The notes under the pieces: model-generated
Databases searched by the model: none
What the model saw: the letters and a program-made list of their open reading frames with translations, nothing else
What the model was told of the DNA's origin: nothing
Translations under genes and position numbers: made by a program
From: Magnetospirillum sp.
GTDB taxonomy: Bacteria > Pseudomonadota > Alphaproteobacteria > Rhodospirillales > Magnetospirillaceae
Direction: 5' to 3'
NCBI GenBank assembly: GCA_020217035.1
Contig: JAIWOG010000067.1
Span: forward strand, 1 to 10,000
Length of the DNA stretch: 10,000 nt
In this document: piece after piece, positions 1 to 6,176 of the stretch
Layout: every line of letters starts with the position of its first letter
How positions within the stretch are numbered: position 1 is the first letter of the stretch

Positions 1-362
1 CCCGCCAGATCGGCGGCAAAGGGGGCGTAATCGGCCAAGACGCGACGATAGCCAGACTTTCCCTCGGTCTCGCCGGCGACACGGAAGCGGGTGATCCCCT
101 GGCAGGTGATCAGATAGCGACCATCACCGGTTTCGCCGAAAGCGACGACGCGCCCCAAGGTGCCCACCGAATAAAGGCCCGGCGCCGGTCCATCGCCGGA
201 CGCCGTCGGCTGAACCAGGGCCAAGAGCCGTCCGGCACCCAAGACGTCGTCGGTCAGCGCCAGGTAGCGCGGTTCGAACACCGTCAATGGCAACCGCCCA
301 CCCGGCAGCAAAAGGGCGCCGGGAACGGCGAAAACCGGCAGGACGGACGGCAACGGGGTCAC
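1..362 (-). CDS. Lon N-terminal (substrate-binding) domain protein, partial at its C-terminus
   Basis: The first 120 codons of a minus-strand gene that runs off the left edge. I translated it by hand from a GTG at 362-360. The protein starts MTPLPSVLPVFAVPGALLLP, followed by GGRLPLTVFEPRYL, and later has VGTLGRVVAFGETGDGRYLI and CQGITRFRV. This is the pattern of the Lon protease N-terminal (LAN/PUA-like) domain: a hydrophobic strand with LPVF, then PLxVFEPRY, then the G-(T/R)-V and GRYL-x-C-G-xxRFRV strands. In bacteria, stand-alone proteins of this type lack the ATPase and protease parts and are usually about 200-230 residues, so roughly half is missing here; whether this one lacks them cannot be seen. 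The GTG overlaps the TGA of the upstream thioredoxin gene (GTGA, 360-361 shared) and no clear Shine-Dalgarno precedes it, so translation is probably coupled to that gene. A TTG three codons later is the main alternative start. The exact role is unknown for this group; binding of unfolded or misfolded protein is an inference from the Lon domain. Confidence 0.85.
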   Translation of the reverse strand, partial: MTPLPSVLPVFAVPGALLLPGGRLPLTVFEPRYLALTDDVLGAGRLLALVQPTASGDGPAPGLYSVGTLGRVVAFGETGDGRYLITCQGITRFRVAGETEGKSGYRRVLADYAPFAADLA

Positions 363-1282
363 GAGAACAGCAACGCCGACAGGCGCCGGCGACCGCGCAG
401 AGTTACCGGATGGCCGCCGCCCAAGGCTTCGAAGATCTTCAGCAATTGCTTGCGTGCCGCTTCGTCGTTCCAGGCGCGGTCGCGGCCGAACAGATCCAGC
501 AGTTCGTCCACCGCCGCTTCCACTTCGCCGGAACCGTAATAGGCCATGGCCAGGTCAAGACGGGCCTGGTGGTCGTCGGGATTGTCGGCCAGACGACGAC
601 GCAGGCCGGCGGCCTCCCCCGCCCCGGCGGCCGCCGATTTCTGTAGTTCCAGCGCCGTCTTCACCGCCGCCACTTCGGGGTGCTTGGCCAGTTCGGGCGG
701 CAATTGCCCCAGCATCTGGGCCACACTGTCGAAATCGCCCACCGCCATCAAGCAACGCAGCAACCCGGCCATGGCCGGTCCGTTGTTGGGATCCTCGCCC
801 AGGATCTGCTGGAAAGCCTGGGCGGCGGTCTCGGCGTCGCCCTCGGCCAGCAGCGTCTTGGCCTCGTCCAGCAATTCCGTCAGGGTCGGCTGGGCCGCAC
901 CCTTGGTCAGGCGCTGCACGAAGGCCCGCAACTGGCTTTCCGGCTGGGCGCCGGTGAAGCCGTCAACCGGGCGGCCATTGGCGAAGGCGTAGACCGTCGG
1001 CACTGACTGGATGCGCAATTGCGCCGCCAGTTCCTGGTTCTTGTCCACGTCGATCTTGACCATGCGCACGGCTCCCCTGGCCTCGCGCACGACCTTTTCC
1101 AGAGCCGGGCCCAATTGCTTGCACGGCCCGCACCAGGTGGCCCAGAAATCAACGATGACCGGGGTCTTCAGCGAGGCTTCGATGACGTCGGCCGTGAAGG
1201 TGGCGGTGGAACCGTCCTTGATCAGGTCGCCGGCGGCGGGGCCGGCAGCGGCGGGGGTTCCGGAACCGATGATGAAATCCAT
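359..1282 (-). CDS. Thioredoxin-TPR protein, CnoX/YbbN-type chaperedoxin
   Basis: A 307-residue protein. After an extended Ala/Gly-rich N-terminus of about 25 residues comes a full thioredoxin fold (about 26-128) with the active site WCGPC (Cys51 and Cys54) and a cis-proline loop in IQSVPTVYAF. The rest (about 130-307) is alpha-helical with TPR-like repeats (LLAEGDAETAAQAFQQIL, LAMAYYGSGEVEAAVDELL). This architecture and length match the YbbN/CnoX family, cytoplasmic proteins that combine holdase and redox activity and pass clients to chaperones. In E. coli the family member lacks the first active-site cysteine; here both are present, as in other alphaproteobacterial members, so real thiol-disulfide reductase activity is expected (inference). 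The start is the ATG at 1282; the N-terminus MDFIIG has no signal peptide. It overlaps the following Lon-domain gene by 2 bp, so the two form an operon. The promoter probably lies in 1283-1387, divergent from the tRNA promoter, but I cannot place it firmly. Confidence 0.9.
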   Translation of the reverse strand: MDFIIGSGTPAAAGPAAGDLIKDGSTATFTADVIEASLKTPVIVDFWATWCGPCKQLGPALEKVVREARGAVRMVKIDVDKNQELAAQLRIQSVPTVYAFANGRPVDGFTGAQPESQLRAFVQRLTKGAAQPTLTELLDEAKTLLAEGDAETAAQAFQQILGEDPNNGPAMAGLLRCLMAVGDFDSVAQMLGQLPPELAKHPEVAAVKTALELQKSAAAGAGEAAGLRRRLADNPDDHQARLDLAMAYYGSGEVEAAVDELLDLFGRDRAWNDEAARKQLLKIFEALGGGHPVTLRGRRRLSALLFS

Positions 1283-1369
1283 GGTGGCGACAAGTCCCAG
1301 CTACATGAGAAGACCCGCAAAAGATGGGCTGTCGGGACGCACCGCGCAAGGCCAAAGGCGGGAGTGAAT

Positions 1370-1415
1370 TTTTTTGCAAAAAACCGCTTGACCTGATCCC
1401 AGCTTTTGCTATTTT
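1370..1415 (+). promoter_or_regulatory. Sigma70-type promoter of tRNA-Gly with AT-rich upstream element
   Basis: TTGACC at 1388-1393 and TATTTT at 1410-1415, with a 16-bp spacer, point toward the tRNA gene. The expected transcription start is near 1422, about 35 bp before the tRNA. Just upstream of the -35 box lies TTTTTTGCAAAAAA (1370-1383), a perfect 14-bp palindrome placed where an UP element would contact the RNA polymerase alpha subunit. The bases after the -10 box are GC-rich (CCGGGC), typical of stable-RNA promoters under stringent control (established knowledge; not shown here). The AT stretch stands out in this GC-rich DNA. Confidence 0.7.
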
Positions 1416-1456
1416 CCGGGCCTCCGCAGCGACGAGCCGCGGAACACGCCAAGGAA

Positions 1457-1531
1457 GCGGGCGTAGCTCAGGGGTAGAGCACAACCTTGCCAAGGTTGGG
1501 GTCGAGGGTTCGAATCCCTTCGCCCGCTCCA
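1457..1531 (+). tRNA. tRNA-Gly (anticodon GCC), CCA encoded
   Basis: A complete cloverleaf of 75 nt. The acceptor stem GCGGGCG (1457-1463) pairs with CGCCCGC (1521-1527). The D-arm is TAGCTCAGGGGTAGAGC. The anticodon stem CAACC (1482-1486) pairs with GGTTG (1494-1498) around the loop TTGCCAA, giving anticodon GCC at 1489-1491. The T-arm is AGGGTTCGAATCCCT. U73 is the usual bacterial tRNA-Gly discriminator base, and CCA (1529-1531) is encoded. It reads GGC and GGU codons. It is a single gene with its own promoter and terminator, pointing opposite to the neighbouring operons. Confidence 0.97.
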
Positions 1532-1541
1532 ATTGGACCAG

Positions 1542-1575
1542 ATGACAGGCCGGCTTTCGCCGGCCTTTGTCATTT
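1542..1575 (+). terminator. Hairpin terminator downstream of tRNA-Gly
   Basis: GGCCGGC (1548-1554), a TTTC loop and GCCGGCC (1559-1565) form a strong stem. The stem extends outward as ATGACA (1542-1547) with TGTCAT (1568-1573) after a TT bulge. A short T-rich stretch follows the inner stem. It starts 11 bases after the tRNA's CCA and lies 35 bp before the next gene, so it probably ends tRNA-Gly transcription. Confidence 0.7.
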
Positions 1576-1609
1576 CCGCCCGGCGTCGGACCACAGGAAA
1601 GACCAAGCC

Positions 1610-1939
1610 ATGAGTGACATCGACCGTCTGCTCGCCGAAATCGACGAATTGCGCCAGGAAAACGCTGCCCTTCGCGCCGAGATCGAGGAACTGCGTTTCG
1701 AGGCCGATCTGGATGCCTGCCATGCCGCCGGATTGTCGGCGCAATTGCGCGCCATCATCGCCGAGGGCGATGCCTGTCCCAACAAGGCGGCCCATCCGCT
1801 GCTGGAACGCGCCCCCTTCGTCAACGACCGTACCGGCGAGGCGATGACCAAGACCCGGTCCTATCCGCTGTACCGCCAAGCCTTCGACGCCGAAGCCGCC
1901 GAATGCGGCATCGAGCAGCCGGAAAAGCACCGCGCCTAA
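1610..1939 (+). CDS. Small coiled-coil-containing protein of unknown function
   Basis: A 109-residue protein I do not recognise. The ATG at 1610 was chosen because AGGAAAG (1595-1601) sits 8 bases upstream; a longer open frame upstream runs through the tRNA and is not credible. Residues about 2-35 (DIDRLLAEIDELRQENAALR and onward) have a clear heptad pattern of Leu/Ile with Glu/Arg between, so an N-terminal coiled coil is likely. The middle contains HAAGLSAQLRAIIAEGDACP and two cysteines. The C-terminal part is polar with YPLYRQAFDAEAAECG. There is no signal peptide or membrane segment, so it is presumably cytoplasmic and perhaps a homodimer or a partner-binding protein (inference). Its stop TAA (1937-1939) overlaps the stop of the convergent glycosyltransferase gene. 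No promoter of its own is obvious in the 34 bases between the terminator and the start; read-through from tRNA-Gly is possible. Confidence 0.75.
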   Translation: MSDIDRLLAEIDELRQENAALRAEIEELRFEADLDACHAAGLSAQLRAIIAEGDACPNKAAHPLLERAPFVNDRTGEAMTKTRSYPLYRQAFDAEAAECGIEQPEKHRA

Positions 1940-2880
1940 TACTGGTCCTTGGGCCGCGGCGCGTTGGCCACGTCGAAGGCAATGGCCTGCAACAGCAATT
2001 GCAACCCCAGGATCAGCGGCAGGCCGGCCAGCATGACGGTGCCGGCGGTGCGCGGCACCCCGCTTTCCACCGATATCAACCACTCGCCCAAACCGACCAC
2101 CAGACCAAAGGCCAGCAACGGCAAGCCGGTCAGCAGGTAAAGCGAGGCGATGTTGAAATCGTGGATGAAATAGCTGAGCAGCAGGCGCCGCAAAAACCCC
2201 CGCAACAACAAGGGCGGGAAAGACAGCAAGGTCTTTCCCACCGACAGCGACGAATCCTCGTCGCCATAGCGGGCCGGCATGGAGACGTCTTGCACCGCCA
2301 GGCGGGCGGTTCCCAGGCGGATCAACAAATCTGATTCGAAGAAATATCGCGGTGACAGCCGCTCCAGCTCGATGCTTTCCAACGCCTTCCTGGTCAGCGC
2401 CAGATAGCCGTTGGTGGGATCCATCACCCCCCACTGCCCCGACGCCGCTTTCACCAGGAAAGACAGGCCGCTATTGCCCAGCAACCGCACCATGGGCATG
2501 GACCGCAAAGCCTTGAAGTCGCGGAAACGGTTGCCCTTGGCCATGTCGGCCCGGCCCTGGCGCAAGGGTTCCAGCAATTGGGGCAGGAAGGCCGGATCCA
2601 TCTGGCCGTCGCCATCCATCTTGACGACGATGTCGCAGCCCAAATCCAGGGCGCGGCGAAAACCGCTGACCATGGCCGCCCCTACTCCGCCATTGACGGC
2701 ATGGGTGACGATGTCGATGCGGGGATCACGGGCGGCGTGTTCCCGCGCCACCCGGCCCGAGCCGTCAGGACAGCAATCATCGACGACAATAATATGATCA
2801 AGATCATCAGGAAGGCCGTCCAGGACCGCCCCCAAATGACGTGCGACCCGATAGCAGGGGATGATCAGGCCGACACGCAT
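1936..2880 (-). CDS. Membrane-anchored family 2 glycosyltransferase (DPM1/GtrB-like)
   Basis: A 314-residue GT2 protein. The GT-A domain (1 to about 215) starts MRVGLIIPCYRVARHLGAVL, has the nucleotide-binding HIIVVDDCCPDGSG (Asp34-Asp35), NGGVGAAMVSGFRRAL (about 63-78), and the metal-binding KMDGDGQMDP (Asp89, Asp91). Two hydrophobic helices follow at about 245-265 and 280-302, then a short polar tail. This matches polyprenyl-phosphate sugar transferases such as DPM1 and GtrB, which load a sugar from an NDP donor onto a lipid carrier at the cytoplasmic face of the inner membrane. The sugar and pathway cannot be told from the sequence; no cell-envelope gene cluster surrounds it. The start at 2880 is preferred over an upstream ATG at 2928, because the latter would add 16 residues inside the end of the ychJ-like gene and MRVGLIIP is the natural beginning of the fold. 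The gap to that gene is 7 bp, so they are likely co-transcribed. Confidence 0.88.
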   Translation of the reverse strand: MRVGLIIPCYRVARHLGAVLDGLPDDLDHIIVVDDCCPDGSGRVAREHAARDPRIDIVTHAVNGGVGAAMVSGFRRALDLGCDIVVKMDGDGQMDPAFLPQLLEPLRQGRADMAKGNRFRDFKALRSMPMVRLLGNSGLSFLVKAASGQWGVMDPTNGYLALTRKALESIELERLSPRYFFESDLLIRLGTARLAVQDVSMPARYGDEDSSLSVGKTLLSFPPLLLRGFLRRLLLSYFIHDFNIASLYLLTGLPLLAFGLVVGLGEWLISVESGVPRTAGTVMLAGLPLILGLQLLLQAIAFDVANAPRPKDQY

Positions 2881-2887
2881 GGCAATG

Positions 2888-3361
2888 CTAGGCCCCGCAG
2901 CACTTCTTGAACTTCTTGCCCGAGCCACAGGGGCACGGATCGTTGCGGCCGACCTTGTCGACCACGCGCTGTTGCGGACGCGGGTTCATCACCCCGTCCA
3001 CATAGACCCAGCGGCCGTCCAGCTTGCGGAACGACGCCAGTTCATGATGGGCATAGGGCTTGCCGCGGAAGGTGTAGCGGGCGACGAACTCGACGGAACC
3101 GCCGTCACCCTCTTCCGAGGCGCCGCGGACTTCCAAACCATGCCACTTGGCTTCCTTGATCCACGCTTCGGTCTCGTCGCGGTTATAATCTTCCTTGGCT
3201 TCCGGGGCCAGGGTGTCTTCCAGATAGGCGGCGTTAGCCTGGGTGAAGGCGGTGTAGCGCGACCGCATCAAGGCTTCGGGGGACGACGCGGCGGCACCGG
3301 ACAGCAAGGGGGCGCAGCACAGGTCCAGGCTTTGGCCCGAACCGCAAGGACAGCTGGTCAT
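2888..3361 (-). CDS. YchJ family protein with two SEC-C zinc-binding motifs
   Basis: A 157-residue protein. The N-terminus has [13 protein letters not shown] (Cys4, Cys6, Cys15, Cys16) and the C-terminus [18 protein letters not shown] (Cys143, Cys145, Cys154, Cys155), both SEC-C type zinc-binding motifs like the one at the end of SecA. Between them is the conserved YchJ middle domain, with [20 protein letters not shown] and [20 protein letters not shown] followed by GRWVYVDG. Length fits the family (E. coli YchJ is about 150). SEC-C motifs bind zinc and commonly contact the ribosome or SecB in other proteins; the cellular job of YchJ is not established. It starts at an ATG with GAGG about 8 bases upstream (in AACGAGGTTTTCTTC). 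It sits 21 bp after the small membrane protein gene and 7 bp before the glycosyltransferase gene, on the same strand. Confidence 0.92.
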   Translation of the reverse strand: MTSCPCGSGQSLDLCCAPLLSGAAASSPEALMRSRYTAFTQANAAYLEDTLAPEAKEDYNRDETEAWIKEAKWHGLEVRGASEEGDGGSVEFVARYTFRGKPYAHHELASFRKLDGRWVYVDGVMNPRPQQRVVDKVGRNDPCPCGSGKKFKKCCGA

Positions 3362-3382
3362 GAAGAAAACCTCGTTGGGAAA

Positions 3383-3739
3383 TCAGAATTCGATCAGGTT
3401 GGAAAAGACGAAAATGCCCAGCAGCGCCACGGTGTAGAAGGCGCTGCCCAGGCCCAGAAGAAACAGGATGTTGCCCATGGTGCGCAACGGGTACATGCGC
3501 CTTTCGCGCGTCCGTCGTTCGCCAGAACGCTTTTCCAAGCCGCCGACCACGGTGACGAAGACGTTGCCGCCGACGAACGGGAAGGACAGGCGGATATGGA
3601 TGGGGTGACGACGCCAGGAATTGGGTTTGACGGCATTCCACAGGGCGGCCCGCTGTTCCGGGGTGAAGCTGGCCACCACCTCCGCCGGCAGGCGGTCCAT
3701 CAGTGATTCAAGGCCGCCATTTTCTAATGCCTGGTTCAT
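3383..3739 (-). CDS. Small single-span membrane protein, unknown function
   Basis: A 118-residue protein of no function known to me. The N-terminal half is soluble (LMDRLPAEVVASFTPEQRAAL, then WRRHPIHIRLSFPF and NVFVTVVGGLEKRS). A very basic segment (Arg71-Arg86, with ERRTRERR) precedes a single hydrophobic helix at about 88-113 (GNILFLLGLGSAFYTVALLG). The positive-inside rule predicts the N-terminal part in the cytoplasm and a short C-terminal tail outside. The W-RRHP-I-IRLSFP, VVGG-EKRS-ER and YPL-TMGN pattern resembles a small protein I have seen in other Rhodospirillales, but that is recollection, not a search. The start ATG at 3739 follows GGGGGGAAGGG, a purine-rich ribosome-binding region. 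It is the first gene of the probable operon with ychJ and the glycosyltransferase. Confidence 0.8.
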   Translation of the reverse strand: MNQALENGGLESLMDRLPAEVVASFTPEQRAALWNAVKPNSWRRHPIHIRLSFPFVGGNVFVTVVGGLEKRSGERRTRERRMYPLRTMGNILFLLGLGSAFYTVALLGIFVFSNLIEF

Positions 3740-3811
3740 CCCTTCCCCCCGCTCTGACTTCTGTCAAGGCATAGTATTCAACAGCTTACGGGTCAGAGTC
3801 GAGAGCCCAGA
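3740..3811. other. Intergenic gap between parB and the small membrane protein gene, with an inverted repeat
   Basis: The 72 bases after the parB stop hold no clear intrinsic terminator. CTCTGAC (3752-3758) and GTCAGAG (3792-3798) form a perfect 7-bp inverted repeat around 33 bases. Inside it, on the minus strand, TACTAT (3776-3771) could be a weak -10 box for the downstream gene, but no good -35 is spaced correctly. It may be an operator or simply chance; evidence is weak. Confidence 0.3.
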
Positions 3812-4732
3812 TCAAACCCCGGAACGCGACAGCCGCGACAGGATGTCGTCCAGCTGTTCCAGGCTGGAATAATGGATGGTCAGCTCGCCGCCCTTGCCGC
3901 TGCTGGTCAGAACCACCTTGCAACCCAATTGCTCGGTCAGGTCGCGTTCCAGGGCGGCGGTGTCGGCGTCCTTGTCGAACAACTTGCCCTGGGACTTGCC
4001 CTTGCCGGGCTTGCCGGCCGGGACCCCCTCGCCGCCCGCCAGCTTTTCGGTCTGGCGCACGTTCAATTGCTTGTCCACCACTTGTTGCGCCAGCCCCACC
4101 GGATCGACGGCGGTCAGCAGGGCGCGGGCATGGCCGGCGGAAAGCTGGCCCTGGTCCAGCATCTCCTTGACCGGGCCGGGCAGCGCCAAGAGGCGCATCA
4201 TGTTGGCCACATGGCTGCGCGACTTGCCCACCGCGCGGGCCAGTTCTTCCTGGGTGTGGCTGAATTCCTCGACCAGACGGCGATAGCCCTCGGCTTCCTC
4301 CAAGGCGGTGAGGTCCTGGCGTTGCAGGTTCTCGACCAGGGCGACTTCCAGGGCTTCCTTGTCGGTCAGCTCGCGGATGATGACCGGGACTTCGTGCAGC
4401 TGCGCCCGCTGCGCCGCCCGCCAGCGCCGTTCGCCGGCGATGATTTCGTACATGCCGTCCTGGGGGCGCACCAGGATGGGCTGCAACACCCCCTTGGTGC
4501 GCACCGATTCCACCAGATCGGCGATGGCGGCTTCGTCGAACTGACGGCGCGGCTGGAACTTGCCGGGCTTCAGCTGGGCCACGGGCAGATTGCGCAGGCC
4601 GCTGGGCGCCGCCACGGTCTCGTCGGCCAAGGCGGCAGCGCCCTCGACAACGGCGGCGGCGGCGGCCACACCTTGATCCCCCAACAGGGCCGACAGGCCC
4701 CGACCCAGCTTGCGACGCTTTTCTTCCGCCAC
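3812..4732 (-). CDS. parB: Chromosome partitioning protein ParB (parS-binding CTPase)
   Basis: A 306-residue ParB. In order: the N-terminal ParA-contacting segment (KRRKLGRGLSALLGD, 5-19); an Ala-rich linker; the CTP-binding N-domain (about 46-140) with LKPGKFQPRRQF, GERRWRAAQ (Gly100-Gln108) and VALVENLQRQDL; the helix-turn-helix domain (about 158-185, with QEELARAVGKSRSHVANMMR) that reads parS; a Lys/Gly-rich linker; and a C-terminal dimerisation domain ending HYSSLEQLDDILSRLS. ParB loads at parS, closes as a CTP-dependent clamp, spreads along DNA and stimulates ParA. The start is GTG at 4732: the codons MAEEKRRKLGRGL fit the family, and TAAGGACA, formed partly by the parA stop, provides a ribosome-binding site at short spacing. 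An upstream ATG at 4816 would lie inside parA and is rejected. The gap to parA is 5 bp. Two parS sites for it lie upstream in the same locus. Confidence 0.97.
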   Translation of the reverse strand: MAEEKRRKLGRGLSALLGDQGVAAAAAVVEGAAALADETVAAPSGLRNLPVAQLKPGKFQPRRQFDEAAIADLVESVRTKGVLQPILVRPQDGMYEIIAGERRWRAAQRAQLHEVPVIIRELTDKEALEVALVENLQRQDLTALEEAEGYRRLVEEFSHTQEELARAVGKSRSHVANMMRLLALPGPVKEMLDQGQLSAGHARALLTAVDPVGLAQQVVDKQLNVRQTEKLAGGEGVPAGKPGKGKSQGKLFDKDADTAALERDLTEQLGCKVVLTSSGKGGELTIHYSSLEQLDDILSRLSRSGV

Positions 4733-4737
4733 TGTCC

Positions 4738-5541
4738 TTACACTCCCTTGCTGGCTGAAACTTCGCGCTTCAGCACTTCGGCGGCCAGATGGATATAGGC
4801 TTCCGATCCGGCGCATTTGTGGTCATAGATCAAAACCGGCTTGCCATAGGACGGCGCCTCGGAAATGCGCACGTTGCGCGGGATCACCGTCTTGTAGACC
4901 TTCTCGCCGAAGAACTCGCGCACGTCGGCGGCCACCTGTTCGGTCAGGTTGTTGCGCTTGTCGAACATGGTCAACACGATGCCCTGCAGTTCCAACGCCG
5001 GATTGAAGCCCTTGCGCACCGCCTCGATGGTCTTGACCAGATGGCTGATGCCTTCCAGGGCGAAGAACTCGCATTGCAGCGGCACCATGACCGAATGGGA
5101 CGCCACCAGGGCGTTCAGGGTCAGAAGGTTCAAGGACGGCGGGCAATCGATCAGCACGTAGTCGTAGACCCCCAAGGCCGGCTTCAACGCCTGGACCAGA
5201 CGGGTCTCGCGGTTTTCCATGTCCACCAGCTCGATCTCGGCGCCCGACAGGTCGACACCCGACGGCACCACCGACAGGCCAGGGATTTCGGTGTCTTTGG
5301 TGGTCTCGGCCAGGCCGGCCTCGCCGATCAGCACGTGATAGGAGTTGACGTCCCGCGCATCGCGCGGAATGCCCAATCCAGTGCTGGCGTTGCCCTGAGG
5401 GTCCAGGTCGATCAGCAGCACTGTTTTCTTGGTCGCCGCCATGGCGGTGGCCAGATTGATGGCGGTGGTGGTCTTGCCCACGCCCCCCTTCTGGTTGGCG
5501 ACGGCGATGACGCGTGTAGGCTTGGTGCCAGTATCAGCCAC
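4738..5541 (-). CDS. parA: Chromosome partitioning ATPase ParA (Soj type)
   Basis: A 267-residue deviant-Walker ATPase. The Walker A box is QKGGVGKTTTAINLA (signature Lys18, P-loop Lys23), Walker A' is VLLIDLDPQGNASTG (Asp45), and Walker B is YVLIDCPPSLNLLTLNAL (Asp132). There is no N-terminal helix-turn-helix, so it is the chromosomal Soj/ParA type and not a plasmid autoregulator. ParA-ATP dimers coat the nucleoid, and ParB-driven hydrolysis moves the origin region. The start is GTG (5541-5539); AGAGG lies 6 bases upstream, inside the end of rsmG. The gene overlaps rsmG by 8 bp, and parB follows 5 bp after its stop, so rsmG, parA and parB are one translation-coupled unit. Confidence 0.97.
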   Translation of the reverse strand: MADTGTKPTRVIAVANQKGGVGKTTTAINLATAMAATKKTVLLIDLDPQGNASTGLGIPRDARDVNSYHVLIGEAGLAETTKDTEIPGLSVVPSGVDLSGAEIELVDMENRETRLVQALKPALGVYDYVLIDCPPSLNLLTLNALVASHSVMVPLQCEFFALEGISHLVKTIEAVRKGFNPALELQGIVLTMFDKRNNLTEQVAADVREFFGEKVYKTVIPRNVRISEAPSYGKPVLIYDHKCAGSEAYIHLAAEVLKREVSASKGV

Positions 5542-6169
5542 GGCGAACCTCTTTCAGGTGAAGGACAAGGCCGGACGAATCCGACAGCGACGGAATGCGT
5601 TGCGCTGCGATATTCCAATCTTTGGCGGCCTGGGTCAATTCGTCTTCCGCCCCCCGGCCCTTCAGGAAGAAGCCGTGACCTTCCGGCAACAGATGCGGTT
5701 CGGCCCAAACCAGCAACTTGTCCAGGCTGGCCAGGGCCCGCGCCGTCACCACCTCGGCGCCCAAGGGCGGCACTTTTTCGATGCGGCAATTGTGGATGGT
5801 GACCTTAGTTTCGGTGACCCGGGCCACTTCCCGCAGAAAAGCGCATTTGCGGGCGTCCGATTCGATCAGGTGCACGTCGGGCACCCCCAGGATGGCCAAC
5901 ACCAGGCCGGGAAATCCAGCACCGCTGCCCATGTCGACAAGTCTGTGGACAGGATGTGGAAGAAGCGGGAAAAGCTGCGCAGAATCCAGGAAATGCCGAC
6001 GCCACAGGCTGGGGATGGTATCAGGCCCCACCAGATTGATGGATTTCTGCCACTTCACCAATAGCTGGGCATAGACCTGCAGCTTGTCCACGCCCGCCAC
6101 GGGCAGGTTCAAAGGGTCAAGAAGCGCGGGGCCATCGCCCTTGTGGTCTTGTTTCACGTGAAACACCAT
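5534..6169 (-). CDS. rsmG: 16S rRNA (guanine-N7) methyltransferase RsmG (GidB)
   Basis: A 211-residue protein. RsmG methylates N7 of G527 (E. coli numbering) in the 530 loop of 16S rRNA using S-adenosylmethionine. Evidence: WQKSINLVG (40-48), RRHFLDSAQLFPLL (57-70, matching the family RHxxDS motif), the SAM-binding VDMGSGAGFPGLVLAILG (78-95), then HLIESDARKCAFLREVARVT and VVTARALASLDKLL. Length fits the family. The chosen start at 6169 gives MVFHVKQDHKG; the ATG lies 7 bp after the mnmG stop. No good Shine-Dalgarno is seen, so coupling to mnmG is likely. An ATG at 6202 would overlap mnmG by 26 bp and add 11 atypical residues; it cannot be fully excluded. Codons 2-7 form a parS site. In other bacteria, loss of this methylation gives low-level streptomycin resistance. 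Confidence 0.95.
   Translation of the reverse strand: MVFHVKQDHKGDGPALLDPLNLPVAGVDKLQVYAQLLVKWQKSINLVGPDTIPSLWRRHFLDSAQLFPLLPHPVHRLVDMGSGAGFPGLVLAILGVPDVHLIESDARKCAFLREVARVTETKVTIHNCRIEKVPPLGAEVVTARALASLDKLLVWAEPHLLPEGHGFFLKGRGAEDELTQAAKDWNIAAQRIPSLSDSSGLVLHLKEVRRG
6150..6165. other. parS centromere site 1, inside the start of rsmG
   Basis: TGTTTCACGTGAAACA is a perfect 16-bp palindrome and an exact match to the widely conserved bacterial parS consensus. It lies 609 bp upstream of the parA start codon and occupies codons 2-7 of rsmG, encoding Val-Phe-His-Val-Lys and part of the following Gln. ParB is expected to nucleate here. The identification is very strong because parA and parB are immediately downstream. 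Confidence 0.95.
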
Positions 6170-6176
6170 ATATGGA

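Noticed and set aside
454..957. Long plus-strand open frames opposite the thioredoxin gene
   Set aside because: Their translations are Arg/Pro-rich and low in complexity, typical of the antisense of GC-rich coding DNA; the minus-strand gene explains this region fully.
1409..2434. A minus-strand open frame of 341 codons across the tRNA gene
   Set aside because: It runs through tRNA-Gly, the coiled-coil gene and part of the glycosyltransferase in a wrong frame, and has no domain pattern.
3740..3767. TTGACA on the minus strand 28 bases before the small membrane protein start, a possible -35 box
   Set aside because: The downstream bases are a G-rich ribosome-binding region with no -10 box, and the distance to the ATG leaves no room for a promoter and leader.
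5943..5951. TGTGGACAG, similar to a DnaA box (TGTGGATAA), which could hint at oriC
   Set aside because: It has mismatches, is inside rsmG and has no neighbouring boxes or AT-rich unwinding region. The origin may be nearby but is not shown in this window.
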